Assembly (NCBI GenBank): GCA_023212695.1
Contig: JALCCG010000002.1
Span: forward strand, 124,001 to 188,000
Length of the DNA: 64,000 nucleotides
Source: Sporisorium sorghi
Taxonomy: Eukaryota; Basidiomycota; Ustilaginomycetes; Ustilaginales; Ustilaginaceae
Direction of reading: 5' to 3'
Position numbers and translations under genes: made by a program
Notes under the pieces: generated by a model
Databases searched by the model: none
What the model was told of the DNA's origin: nothing
Seen by the model: only the letters and a program-made list of their open reading frames with translations
Part shown: piece after piece, positions 42,867 to 51,887 of the stretch
Layout of the letters: every line of letters begins with the position of its first letter
Position numbering within the stretch: position 1 is the first letter of the stretch

Positions 42867-44359
42867 AAAAGCGCGTTTTCACGAAATTGACAACGAAATT
42901 GTTCTCCCGAGAGGATTTCTTCCTTCAACAGGATGTCAAGAGAATTGTCGAATATTGGCCGATTCTGTTCCAAGAGGCTTTTCGTTCGGTTCATTAACTC
43001 TTCCAGAATCATATTATTCTCTTTCATTAACTCTTCCGTAGTTACCATATTCATATTGATGATGCCGAGCGCCGTCAGTCCTGACTTCATCATCGTCTCT
43101 ACGATGTTAAGTGATTGCTCAAAGTCATTGCTGGAGCCCGTGCTTCGGCCCCCGTAATAAATCTCCTCGGCGGCGGCACCGCCAAGTGCTATCATAATCT
43201 GCTCTTCCAGGAACGCCTTGGTATACAGGTATTGTTCCTCTTGCGGATTATGCCTAACATAACCAAGTGCTTTACCACGCGGACTCAATGCTACTTGCTT
43301 GACACTGCCGGGACGCACAAGCTCTGCCATAATAGCATGTCCCAATTCATGGATGGCAACGCGCTTCTTCTCTTCGAAATTCGATTCTCGGTCCGAGCGT
43401 TCACCCATCATCACTTTGTCAATCGCCATGGATAAATGGCGCTGATGGATAAACTGCTCATTCTCACGCATCGTATAGATTGCAGCTTCATTCATGACAC
43501 TCTCCAGCTGTGCGCCGGAAAAGCCATAGGCTTCCTCCGCGATTTTGTCCAAGTCGACATCCTCATGCAGCGGCTTGTTACCCGCATGGAGATTCAAGAT
43601 ATGTGTACGCCCCTTCTTATCGGGCAGATCCACCTGAATATGGCGGTCAAATCGTCCTGGACGCAGCAGTGCACTATCCAGCATTTCTTTGCGGTTCGTA
43701 GCAGCTATAACCAGTATACGCGGAGTATCCTGAGAATAAATGCCGTCCATTTCAGTTAACAGTTGATTCAGTGTCTGGTCATATTCACGCTGCTGGCCGC
43801 CTTCACGCTTGCCGCCAATCACATCAATCTCATCTATGAAAATGATCGCATTTTGTTTGTTTTCTTTTGCAGCGCGGCTTCTGGCATCCTTAAACAGATC
43901 CCGGACACGACCGGCACCAACCCCGACATACATTTCAACAAACTCACTGCCGGATGCAGCAACAAAGATAGAATCCGTATAATGGGCAGCGGCTTTGGCC
44001 ATCAGGGTCTTCCCTGTTCCCGGAGGCCCGGTAAGAAGAATGCCCTTCAACGGACGAATGCCAAATTTCTTAATATCTTCATGACGAATGAGAAAATCCA
44101 GAGCCTCGCGGAGTTCTTGCTTGGCATTATCCTGCCCGCCGATTTCTTCGAATGTCAGTTTGGCCGGTCCGCTCTTCTTTCGCTTGCGTTCATTACCAGC
44201 CCCCACCGCGATGCCGCCCTTCATCTTTGCAATAAACAGTAGCGTACCTACGAGGGCCGCAGCAATAAACAGAGGCACGACGTTGACGCCTACAAACACG
44301 AGGAATACCAACAAAACCGGGATAAAACCCAGCATGATCTCTTTAGCCAGTTTAGGCAT
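42857..44359 (-). CDS. Compact FtsH-like AAA+ membrane zinc metalloprotease
   Basis: 500 aa from the ATG at 44359 (GGGGG 9 nt upstream). Two adjacent membrane helices (about 8-27 and 29-45) with almost no extracytoplasmic loop, unlike full FtsH, which has about 70-90 residues there. AAA+ module: Walker A GPPGTGKT 111-118, Walker B F-I-D-E 174-177, second-region-of-homology arginine fingers R-P-G-R-F-D-R 233-239. Protease: H337-E-L-G-H341 with third ligand D412. All catalytic residues are intact. It follows a single-pass protein gene with an 8-bp overlap. It is probably not the essential FtsH; relatives occur in spore formers. Confidence 0.88.
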   Translation of the reverse strand: MPKLAKEIMLGFIPVLLVFLVFVGVNVVPLFIAAALVGTLLFIAKMKGGIAVGAGNERKRKKSGPAKLTFEEIGGQDNAKQELREALDFLIRHEDIKKFGIRPLKGILLTGPPGTGKTLMAKAAAHYTDSIFVAASGSEFVEMYVGVGAGRVRDLFKDARSRAAKENKQNAIIFIDEIDVIGGKREGGQQREYDQTLNQLLTEMDGIYSQDTPRILVIAATNRKEMLDSALLRPGRFDRHIQVDLPDKKGRTHILNLHAGNKPLHEDVDLDKIAEEAYGFSGAQLESVMNEAAIYTMRENEQFIHQRHLSMAIDKVMMGERSDRESNFEEKKRVAIHELGHAIMAELVRPGSVKQVALSPRGKALGYVRHNPQEEQYLYTKAFLEEQIMIALGGAAAEEIYYGGRSTGSSNDFEQSLNIVETMMKSGLTALGIINMNMVTTEELMKENNMILEELMNRTKSLLEQNRPIFDNSLDILLKEEILSGEQFRCQFRENALLPA

Positions 44360-44885
44360 GGTTCCAAACCCCCATTTTACCCGGTTGACGCGGCAAGATA
44401 ATAAATTTACCAGACTTCCCATCCGACAAGCTGACATAAACATTGGTGTCATCAATGGTTGCTTTCGCTTTTAAGTTCGTGGACTCGCCAGCCAATTGCT
44501 CAAGCGAAGATTGGATATCGGTGTACTGCTTGTTGTCCATCGCTTCTGCAACGGATAACATCGCCTGCTCCCACCATTGGTCCAGCGCTTCCGAGGAATG
44601 CTCCTCCACCTGGATTTTCAGCTCACGCTGCCCAATTACAGATTTGCCTTCTTGCTTTATATGCTGCACAAGCCCCTGCAAATTCGTTTCCGGAGCCAGA
44701 TCAAGTTTCAAAGTAACCGTATCCTGTTTAATATCTATATGAGAACTCTTCACACCATCATACTGCGAAACAACATTTGCTAGCGGGTTATGCTGTGCCA
44801 TCTGCCGATACAGAAACCATCCACCAAAGAGGACCGATGCTGAGATCACGACAGTCAGCACGATAGGTACAATGCGTAGTTTCAT
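44352..44885 (-). CDS. Single-pass membrane protein co-encoded with the FtsH-like protease
   Basis: 177 aa from the ATG at 44885, preceded by AAGGAGG; the frame open from 45032 lacks a site. One N-terminal membrane helix (about 4-24); the rest is extracytoplasmic or cytoplasmic alpha/beta with charged residues (V-E-E-H-S-S-E-A-L-D-Q-W-W-E-Q). No family recognised. Its end overlaps the protease start by 8 bp, so it may be a partner or adaptor of the protease. Confidence 0.78.
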   Translation of the reverse strand: MKLRIVPIVLTVVISASVLFGGWFLYRQMAQHNPLANVVSQYDGVKSSHIDIKQDTVTLKLDLAPETNLQGLVQHIKQEGKSVIGQRELKIQVEEHSSEALDQWWEQAMLSVAEAMDNKQYTDIQSSLEQLAGESTNLKAKATIDDTNVYVSLSDGKSGKFIILPRQPGKMGVWNHA

Positions 44886-45100
44886 GAAGTTCCTCCTTAA
44901 AATCTTATATAGTTTTTGTCTATCATTTTCTTTGTATATAATGACATGTAACAACGATATAATACGATGCATGTAGTTTGTATGCTTAATTTGTACAAAT
45001 ATGAGTATATCACATTTTATATACTTTTTCATGCGTATCTGTGAAAATATTTAGAACAGTTTTTCCATTTTATTTATTGTAAACGTTGTCAATTGTTGTG

Positions 45101-45146
45101 AAAAAAAGAGGCATCCCGAAATTGATAGGGATGTCTCTCTTTATTT
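45101..45146. terminator. Terminator after ypmB
   Basis: An 11-bp stem centred near 45124 (one G-U or A-C position depending on strand), a 9-nt loop, A-run on the left and T-run on the right. It lies directly past the ypmB stop codon. Confidence 0.7.
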
Positions 45147-45151
45147 TTCTA

Positions 45152-45670
45152 CTATTGATTTGGAAGAATAATGTCATTGCCGATCGGATTTCCATCTTGG
45201 AAACGATAGAATCGATAGCCCCGCTGATCATTGTTTTCGTACTGGAGCTGCCATACATACTCATTTTCATACATTCCCGGCAGCAATCTCTTAATGGTTG
45301 CTCCGGGCAATTCATTATGAATCTGATCCCGTATCTGTGCTTCTGACATTCCGGTACTCAATAAGACAGACCGCACCGCATCGGCACCGTCAACCGGTAC
45401 ATTATCATCGGTGAATTTCACCCAGACCATTCGGTCCTGATTGTCTTTATCCTTGCCGCTGACAACCCAATAGTTGTTGTCCTCGCCCCACACCGATTTA
45501 TAGGTCTTTCCTGTCGAAACCAAACCGCCATGCTGTTTGGAAGCGTTGATTGCCATTCTCTCTTCATTCCAAGTGTCCTTCATGACATGCGAATAGTAGA
45601 GCTGCAGACCAAGCAGCAAGAGCAGCACTCCGGATACACTTAGCAATATCCACTTCGTTTTTTTCTTCAA
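45152..45670 (-). CDS. ypmB: YpmB-like PepSY/DUF5590-type membrane protein (TTG start)
   Basis: 172 aa from the TTG at 45670 with GAGGAAGACGGA upstream. K-K-K-T-K-W and one membrane helix (about 6-24), then an extracytoplasmic domain (about 30-172) with T-Y-K-S-V-W-G-E-D-N-N-Y-W-V-V-S-G-K-D and Y-R-F-Y-R-F-Q-D-G. YpmB sits in the same neighbourhood in B. subtilis (dinG-ypmA-ypmB-aspB-asnS); aspB is absent here. Function is unknown. Confidence 0.85.
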   Translation of the reverse strand: MKKKTKWILLSVSGVLLLLLGLQLYYSHVMKDTWNEERMAINASKQHGGLVSTGKTYKSVWGEDNNYWVVSGKDKDNQDRMVWVKFTDDNVPVDGADAVRSVLLSTGMSEAQIRDQIHNELPGATIKRLLPGMYENEYVWQLQYENNDQRGYRFYRFQDGNPIGNDIILPNQ

Positions 45671-45700
45671 TCCGTCTTCCTCGCTCCCCTTGATTATTCC

Positions 45701-47002
45701 CTAGAGGGTTGTAAGACGCTCAAATGCAGACTGGGCTTCCCGGCGAATACGTTCCTCGTCGAGTGTAAGGCTGGCGCCATTTTTCACTACCTGCTTACCG
45801 TCAACCCATACATGCTCTACATCCTTTGCACTGGCTGAATAGATCGCATGGGACACATAATCGGTTCGAGGAAGAAAGTGCGCCTGATCTGTATTCAACG
45901 CGATCATATCCGCCTTCATGCCGACGGCAAGTGTGCCTATATCTTCAATGAAAGCCGATTTGGCTCCATACTCCGTACCCATCCGCAGTGCTTCGGCTGC
46001 TGGAATGGCCGTAGGATCACCGCTTACCCCTTTATGGATCAATGCAGCCAGACGCATCTCTTCAAACATATCCAGATTGTTATTGCTCGCTGGTCCGTCG
46101 GTACCCAGGGACACGGTAACGCCGGCTTTCAGCAGTGCAGGCACGCGCGCTATACCACTGGCAAGCTTCAGATTACTGCCTGGATTATGAGAGACCGCGA
46201 CTTGATATTTAGCCAAAATCTCGATCTCTTCATCAGTCAAATGGACGGCGTGCGCCAGAAGTGTAGGACGAGAGAACATGCCCAGCTTCTCCAGATGCGC
46301 AACGGGACGGCGTCCGTAGTCATTCACATTCTGGGCCACTTCCGTGTCCGTTTCCGACATATGTGTATGCAGCGGCAGATTCAAATCATGGGATGCTTGG
46401 ACGAATTTTTCAATTAGATCCGGTGGACACGTATACGGTGCATGCGGCGAGAGCATCGTTGTGATTCTGCCATCGGCTTTGCCGTGCCAGTCCTTCGCAA
46501 ATGCAACCGCCTCATCCAGTTTTTGCTGCTGAACCTCAGGCGGACATAATCCGATAACGCCACGGGTCAGGACACCGCGCATTCCTGAATCCTCTACCAC
46601 CTTCGCAACCTGGTCCATGTGATCATACATATCCACAAAAGTTGTGGTTCCGCCCTTGATCATCTCCAGCACGGAAAGAGAGGCTCCCCAGTAAACATCA
46701 TCGGCCGTGAATTTGGCTTCCATCGGCCACATTTTTTCCTGCAGCCATACTTGCAGCGCCAAATCGTCTCCATAACCGCGGAGCAGTGACATGGCAGCAT
46801 GTCCATGGGTATTTACCAAACCAGGCAGGAACAACAGATGTGTGCCGTCGATAATCTCGGTTCCTTCCTCTACCGGCGGCTGTTCCTCACCAAGATAGGT
46901 AATGCGGTCATTCTCAACAACCATGTATCCACGAAGAATGGATCTTCCATCCTCAAGCACAGCAAAAGTACCGTTCTTAACCATCCACTTCGTTGTCGTC
47001 AT
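45701..47002 (-). CDS. mtaD: 5-methylthioadenosine/S-adenosylhomocysteine deaminase
   Basis: 433 aa amidohydrolase. Metal ligands H66-G-H68 (V-N-T-H-G-H-A), the later P-L-H-T-H-M-S-E and L-A-H-A-V-H segments and D in L-G-T-D-G-P. MtaD deaminates MTA and SAH to their inosine forms. It offers an alternative route for MTA next to the methionine-salvage genes in the window. It overlaps the end of rex by 26 bp, so it is translated downstream of rex on the same message. Confidence 0.88.
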   Translation of the reverse strand: MTTTKWMVKNGTFAVLEDGRSILRGYMVVENDRITYLGEEQPPVEEGTEIIDGTHLLFLPGLVNTHGHAAMSLLRGYGDDLALQVWLQEKMWPMEAKFTADDVYWGASLSVLEMIKGGTTTFVDMYDHMDQVAKVVEDSGMRGVLTRGVIGLCPPEVQQQKLDEAVAFAKDWHGKADGRITTMLSPHAPYTCPPDLIEKFVQASHDLNLPLHTHMSETDTEVAQNVNDYGRRPVAHLEKLGMFSRPTLLAHAVHLTDEEIEILAKYQVAVSHNPGSNLKLASGIARVPALLKAGVTVSLGTDGPASNNNLDMFEEMRLAALIHKGVSGDPTAIPAAEALRMGTEYGAKSAFIEDIGTLAVGMKADMIALNTDQAHFLPRTDYVSHAIYSASAKDVEHVWVDGKQVVKNGASLTLDEERIRREAQSAFERLTTL

Positions 47003-47642
47003 GTGAAGCTTCCTCCTTACCGTTGTCCAAATAATAAGCCAAGCTCTGCAAATCGGTTGTAAAATCGGCCGTATGAATACGGATATGAGGTGGAGCTTTC
47101 AGGATGGTTGGCGCAAAATTCAGAATCGCTTCGATGCCTGCTGCAATAAGCTGATTAGCTACGTTTTGCGCCTCAAAATCCGGAACGGTAATAATCCCGA
47201 TACGAATGCCGTATTCATGTACGGTTTTCTCAAGCTCTTCCATCGGCTGAACCGTCAAGTTGTTGATTTTCATACCAACTTTGGGGGAATATGAATCGAA
47301 AATAGCCACAATCTTCATATTATCCTTCAGGAATGCATTGTAATTGGATAATGCATGTCCAAGATTACCGGCTCCAACCAATGCTACATTAATCTTCTGG
47401 TCCAGCTTCAGAATCTGGCGAATCTTCTCAATCAAATAGGAAACATCATATCCGATCCCTTTCCGTCCAAAATCACCGAAATACGCCAGGTCCTTACGAA
47501 TTTGAGCAGGATTCAGATCCAGTTTCTGCCCCAGCTCCTGGGATGAAACAGTTGAGACCTCCCGCTTCTGAAGCTCATTCAAATAGCGCAAATATACAGG
47601 TAATCTGCGGACCACGGCTTCCGAAATTTTTTCCGATTTCAT
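46977..47642 (-). CDS. rex: Redox-sensing transcriptional repressor Rex
   Basis: 221 aa. Winged HTH (1-80) with V-S-S-Q-E-L-G-Q-K-L-D-L-N-P-A-Q-I-R-K-D-L-A-Y-F-G and G-R-K-G-I-G-Y; Rossmann domain with V-A-L-V-G-A-G-N-L-G-H-A-L that senses NADH/NAD. Rex represses fermentation and respiratory genes when NADH is low. No TTGTGA-N6-TCACAA site was found by eye in the window, including upstream of ackA or the hydroxyacyl-CoA dehydrogenase gene. It overlaps mtaD by 26 bp. Confidence 0.95.
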   Translation of the reverse strand: MKSEKISEAVVRRLPVYLRYLNELQKREVSTVSSQELGQKLDLNPAQIRKDLAYFGDFGRKGIGYDVSYLIEKIRQILKLDQKINVALVGAGNLGHALSNYNAFLKDNMKIVAIFDSYSPKVGMKINNLTVQPMEELEKTVHEYGIRIGIITVPDFEAQNVANQLIAAGIEAILNFAPTILKAPPHIRIHTADFTTDLQSLAYYLDNGKEEASHDDNEVDG

Positions 47643-47705
47643 GCATGCTCCCCCTAGTAAAGGTTAATAACTACATCTCTTGCATTTTCATTCTTCGTTT
47701 AGCTA

Positions 47706-50591
47706 TCATTCATCGGATTGGTTATCTGCTAAAACCTTGACCTCTTCCTGAAGCCATTCCGAGATGCGTGGAACAATTCCCTCTGTCGGCATATGCTCCA
47801 TCTTAGGTCCTGGCAAGGAATATAAGAAATATTTCCCGTAATAGGATTCAATCACCCGGGTATCGTATACAATCACGATCCCTTTATCCTGTGCCGTCCG
47901 GACCAGGCGGCCAAACCCTTGCTTGAACCGAATAACCGCTTGCGGAACGGAAAGCTTCATGAAGGGGTTCTTTTTCTGCTGCTGCAGCAGTTCACTCTTG
48001 GCTTCCACCAGCGGATGATTCGGCGGCTGGAAAGGCAGCCGTACAATAGCAAGACAGGTCAACGCCTCGCCCGGAATGTCGACCCCTTCCCAGAAGGAGC
48101 TGGTGCCAAGGAGCACCGATGCGCTGCTCTCCTGGAAGCGTCGAATCAACTTGGTTCGACTGGTCCCGTCCATTCCTTGCCCCAGCACCGCAATGTCGCT
48201 TAATGCCAATGCTTCCTTCAGTGGCTCATGCACCTGACGCAGCATCCGGTAAGAGGTGAACAGAACGAGCATCCTTCCATGGGTAGCGATCGCCGTTTCG
48301 GCCAGTGACTGCACAAGTGTGTTCACAAAGAGGGCATCCCCGACCGATCCCTTCACGCTCGGAAAATCACGCGGAACGACAAGCAGCGCTTGTTCTCTGT
48401 AATTAAACGGAGACGGCAGCTGAACCGTGTTCAGATTACCGGCGTCAGCCGCTTCCTGAAGACCCAGATTCTCGATCATGAACTGGAACGATTTATCCAC
48501 CGACAAGGTAGCCGATGTCAGAATGACGCTTTGTTTTTTATCAAAAAACAATTCCTTTAAATGAGTGCTTACATCAACAGGCACTGCATAGAGCTGCAGC
48601 GATTTACTGCGGAAATTGCCATTAGCCTCCATCCAGTATACCGTACCCTCATCATTAAGAGCCATGAAGGAGCGCAAGTCCTCACGGTGAGCGGCCAGGT
48701 CTTTAAACAGTCCGGACAGATCCGTAAGCAAGCTGTCTGCACTGTAATCATCCAGATCTTCCTTCATTTCAGCAATCAGCTTGTCACCCTTGCGCACAAC
48801 GTCACCCAGGGTCACATGAATCTGATGCTCCAGCTCCGCCAGCGATTGCCAATCCTTCGGTTTCTTGAGAGGCGATAACCGAAGTGAGAATTGGCCCGCG
48901 TCTCCTGGAGATGCATCCCCGCGTTCCGGCAGCAGTGCAAACAGCTGATCGCTGAGACGATCCCAATTTTCTTTGGCCGTGATGAGATCTGGATACATAC
49001 GGTCAATGACAGAAGACCATTCTACGGCCTTCTCATGCGGTGAAGCCTGAAGCAGCTGGCGAAGCGCGGGAAGCTGTCCGCTGCGGCTGTCCTTGTACAT
49101 CCGGGTCAACGTATGCACAACCGTAAAATATTTCATTTGCAAGCCAAGGTGCTTGCCCGCAACGTCCTCAAGATGATGTGCTTCGTCAATGACGAGGCGT
49201 TCATAACTCGGCAGCAGCTGATGATTGGCTTTAACGTCAGTGAACAGCTTCGAATGGTTCGTAATGACCACGTCGGCAACGCTCGCTTCATGTTTGGCCC
49301 TGTGGTAGTAGCATTTGCGGAACCATGGGCAGGCACGTCCAAGACAGGAATCCGAATCGCTGGAGATCGTCTCCCAGAAATCTCCGCCACGGCCGCCGAG
49401 GTTCAGCTCTTCATCGTCGCCGTTTTCTGTCTGTGTCAGCCAGACCAGCATCTGTGCTGCAATGATCACATCTTCCTTCGGCGAATGAAAATCTCTTCTA
49501 TTTATTTTATGTTCAAATTTTCTCAAACACAAATAATGTCCTCTCCCCTTAAAAATAGCTGCTTTAAAGGGAAAAGGAACAACCTGAGTGAGCAGCGGTA
49601 TATCCCGGTCACGCAGCTGTTCTTGAAGATTGATTGTATGCGTGCTGACCATGACCTTCTGTTCCTGCTTCACACTTTGATAGATCGAAGGCAGCAAATA
49701 GCCGAGGGACTTCCCTGTTCCCGTGCCTGCTTCAATCAACAGATGTTTATTATCATCCAGTGCCTGCATCACTTCTTGGAACATCATATCCTGAGCGTCT
49801 CTGCTCTCGTAATGAGGCAGCGTTTCCTTCAGACGGTCCCGGACATCGCTCATGTACTGTTCGAAGCTCACATCAGCCAGTGGGTTCGGCTCCGATTCGT
49901 CCCTTGCGGGTGCAATATCGTTCCAATCATCAACAGCCAGCGCAAACTGGCGATAATACGTATGGGTATCTCCGCCCTGTACAGCTTGGAATTCCCGTTC
50001 CGCCCGGATTCCGTCAAAGAACCAGGCCAAATCGCTATCCTCATCAGCAAAAAGATCACTTAACCGTTGAATGGTCAAGAGCGGAAGCTCATCGATCTCC
50101 TCCAGACATTTCAGCAGCGCATAGGCCGTTGCAAGTGCATCGCTGTCCGCTTGATGCGGACGGTCATGCTCCAGGCCGAAATGGGAAGACACCATTCCAA
50201 GCTGATATGAAGAAAGCGAAGGGAAGCATATTTTCAAGAAGTGCATCGTATCTAGAATCCGACCGCTGAACGGTAAATAGCCACAGCGATCGAGTGCATT
50301 TTGCAAAAAATTAAAATCAAAAGCTACGTTATGCCCAACCAATACCACATCGTCGAGCATGGGCACAAGTTCCATCATCATTTCCTCTAGGGATGGAGCG
50401 TCCGCTACATCGCTGTCAGAAATACCGGTCAAACCGGTGATAAACGGAGGGATTGGAATCCCGGGATTGACATAAGTGCCGTACACGCGGGATATACTTC
50501 GATCCTCTTCGATGATGGCCAGTCCGACCTGAATAATCTCATCTGCAGACTGGTTGCCCGTGGTTTCAAAATCCAATACGGCAAATTTCAT
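47706..50591 (-). CDS. dinG: DinG-family helicase with N-terminal DEDDh exonuclease
   Basis: 961 aa. DEDDh exonuclease (D7-F-E9-T-T-G, D92, H146) at 1-165; XPD/DinG superfamily-2 helicase (about 240-940) with Walker A G-T-G-T-G-K-S 289-295 and D-E-A-H 469-472. Four Cys, C355, C416, C421 and C427, are spaced C-x60-C-x4-C-x5-C, like the 4Fe-4S motif of helicase-active DinG. S. aureus DinG has lost these Cys and is mainly an exonuclease. It follows the TPR gene and its terminator on the same strand. Confidence 0.93.
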   Translation of the reverse strand: MKFAVLDFETTGNQSADEIIQVGLAIIEEDRSISRVYGTYVNPGIPIPPFITGLTGISDSDVADAPSLEEMMMELVPMLDDVVLVGHNVAFDFNFLQNALDRCGYLPFSGRILDTMHFLKICFPSLSSYQLGMVSSHFGLEHDRPHQADSDALATAYALLKCLEEIDELPLLTIQRLSDLFADEDSDLAWFFDGIRAEREFQAVQGGDTHTYYRQFALAVDDWNDIAPARDESEPNPLADVSFEQYMSDVRDRLKETLPHYESRDAQDMMFQEVMQALDDNKHLLIEAGTGTGKSLGYLLPSIYQSVKQEQKVMVSTHTINLQEQLRDRDIPLLTQVVPFPFKAAIFKGRGHYLCLRKFEHKINRRDFHSPKEDVIIAAQMLVWLTQTENGDDEELNLGGRGGDFWETISSDSDSCLGRACPWFRKCYYHRAKHEASVADVVITNHSKLFTDVKANHQLLPSYERLVIDEAHHLEDVAGKHLGLQMKYFTVVHTLTRMYKDSRSGQLPALRQLLQASPHEKAVEWSSVIDRMYPDLITAKENWDRLSDQLFALLPERGDASPGDAGQFSLRLSPLKKPKDWQSLAELEHQIHVTLGDVVRKGDKLIAEMKEDLDDYSADSLLTDLSGLFKDLAAHREDLRSFMALNDEGTVYWMEANGNFRSKSLQLYAVPVDVSTHLKELFFDKKQSVILTSATLSVDKSFQFMIENLGLQEAADAGNLNTVQLPSPFNYREQALLVVPRDFPSVKGSVGDALFVNTLVQSLAETAIATHGRMLVLFTSYRMLRQVHEPLKEALALSDIAVLGQGMDGTSRTKLIRRFQESSASVLLGTSSFWEGVDIPGEALTCLAIVRLPFQPPNHPLVEAKSELLQQQKKNPFMKLSVPQAVIRFKQGFGRLVRTAQDKGIVIVYDTRVIESYYGKYFLYSLPGPKMEHMPTEGIVPRISEWLQEEVKVLADNQSDE

Positions 50592-50696
50592 TCGACTAAA
50601 TCCCTTTCCTCCAGACTAATTAACAGCATACCAGAAGTTGCGGGTTTTGAACATTCCGGGTAAAAAATCCCCTCACCCTCCCCTTCCTGCTTCACA

Positions 50697-50746
50697 CGGC
50701 AAAAAGCGATGCCATAGTCTCTTTAGAATGAGCTCTGGCATCGCTT
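50697..50746 (-). terminator. Terminator before dinG (end of the pan/TPR transcript)
   Basis: A perfect 11-bp stem (50704-50714 with 50736-50746) with an imperfect long loop and A-run on the left of the plus strand, so U follows in the minus-strand RNA. Confidence 0.8.
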
Positions 50747-50764
50747 CTTGTTAGGCTTTTTCTT

Positions 50765-51394
50765 CTACAGCAAAGAGATCAGTTGGCTGCCGTACTGAAG
50801 TTCACCGCGGTTCTTCTTGCAGACCTCCAGATTAATAATGGGATCGGGCAGAGTCGGATCGCTGTGAATTGCCAGTGCGAAATTTTCTTCGGCCTTCCCT
50901 TGTTGTCCATTCAATACCTCGATGCATCCAAGTGCATTGTAGATCATCGCCCGGAGCTTCTTGTTATCTGCCAGCGGCAGAATGGACATCAATACATCAG
51001 ATGCCTGAGCTGTCTGCCCCATATAAAGATGGGACATCGCAATGTACAGCTTGATCAGAAGGCTCTCCGGAAATACCACAGCGGCAGCCCCAAACTGCTG
51101 TATTGCCGGCTGGAACATCAACAACTTGTAATAACCTTGGCCACGGATAAAAGCATCAAGCTGCAATTCAGGCGCTTCGGTCGGCGGAAAAACCGGGGGT
51201 GATACGGCATTTTCGCGGAAAATGGCCATCTTCTCTTCAAATTGGAGCCACTCCTCGATAATTGCTTCACTCATGCTTTTGAGCATGTTCCAGTTCTGTA
51301 CCAGCGCCTGTTTTTGGGGACCTTGTGCAGAAGGGTAATGCTTCACAATTTCATCTAACATGTTGTTCATTTCAGCGAATACATGTTGAAACAT
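50765..51394 (-). CDS. Tetratricopeptide-repeat-like protein
   Basis: 209 aa, helical, TPR-like pattern from about 85 to 195 (L-Y-I-A-M-S-H-L-Y-M-G-Q-T-A-Q-A and Y-N-A-L-G-C-I-E-V-L-N-G-Q-Q-G-K-A-E-E-N-F-A-L-A). No signal peptide. GGGTGGG precedes the ATG. It lies 109 nt after panD. Function unknown; probably protein-protein interaction. Confidence 0.82.
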   Translation of the reverse strand: MFQHVFAEMNNMLDEIVKHYPSAQGPQKQALVQNWNMLKSMSEAIIEEWLQFEEKMAIFRENAVSPPVFPPTEAPELQLDAFIRGQGYYKLLMFQPAIQQFGAAAVVFPESLLIKLYIAMSHLYMGQTAQASDVLMSILPLADNKKLRAMIYNALGCIEVLNGQQGKAEENFALAIHSDPTLPDPIINLEVCKKNRGELQYGSQLISLL

Positions 51395-51503
51395 AGCTGC
51401 ATCCCACCCTTAGCGGAAAAATGAGATCAGTGCATCGACCTGAACTCATTTTCTGTAGAAGTCGGTCTTTTCATCCCTTTGGGCTTCCGTCACATTTTGG
51501 CTC

Positions 51504-51887
51504 TTAGAGAACCGCCGCGTGGACTTCGCGATACTCCGTCGTAACCGGCTTATTCATTTCGTCGACAATCACAACCGTAGGCGTATGATGGTCGTATTCC
51601 TCTTTGGACATCATGGCATAAGAAATGATAATTACATTGTCTCCAGGCTGAACAAGCCTTGCTGCTGCGCCGTTCAGGCATATAACCCCGCTGCCGCGTT
51701 CACCTTTGATTACGTACGTTTCCAAACGGGCGCCATTGTTATTGTTCACGATTTGAACTTTTTCATTCTCCAGCAGGTCTGCAGCCTCCATTAAATTTTC
51801 ATCAATGGTAATGCTGCCCACATAATTCAGATTGGCTTCCGTCACCGTAGCCCGGTGGATTTTGGATTTCATCATCGTTCTAAACAT
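51504..51887 (-). CDS. panD: Aspartate 1-decarboxylase proenzyme
   Basis: 127 aa. Self-cleaves at Gly24-Ser25 (Y-V-G-S-I-T-I) to give the pyruvoyl cofactor and makes beta-alanine for pantothenate. Typical length and [12 protein letters not shown] motif. Overlaps panC by 8 bp. Confidence 0.96.
   Translation of the reverse strand: MFRTMMKSKIHRATVTEANLNYVGSITIDENLMEAADLLENEKVQIVNNNNGARLETYVIKGERGSGVICLNGAAARLVQPGDNVIIISYAMMSKEEYDHHTPTVVIVDEMNKPVTTEYREVHAAVL

Noticed and set aside
45070..45315. 81-codon minus-strand frame overlapping the ypmB 3' end
   Set aside because: Different frame from the recognised YpmB protein and crosses its terminator.
47643..47705. Looked for a Rex operator upstream of rex
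   Set aside because: No TTGTGA-N6-TCACAA-like site in this short gap.
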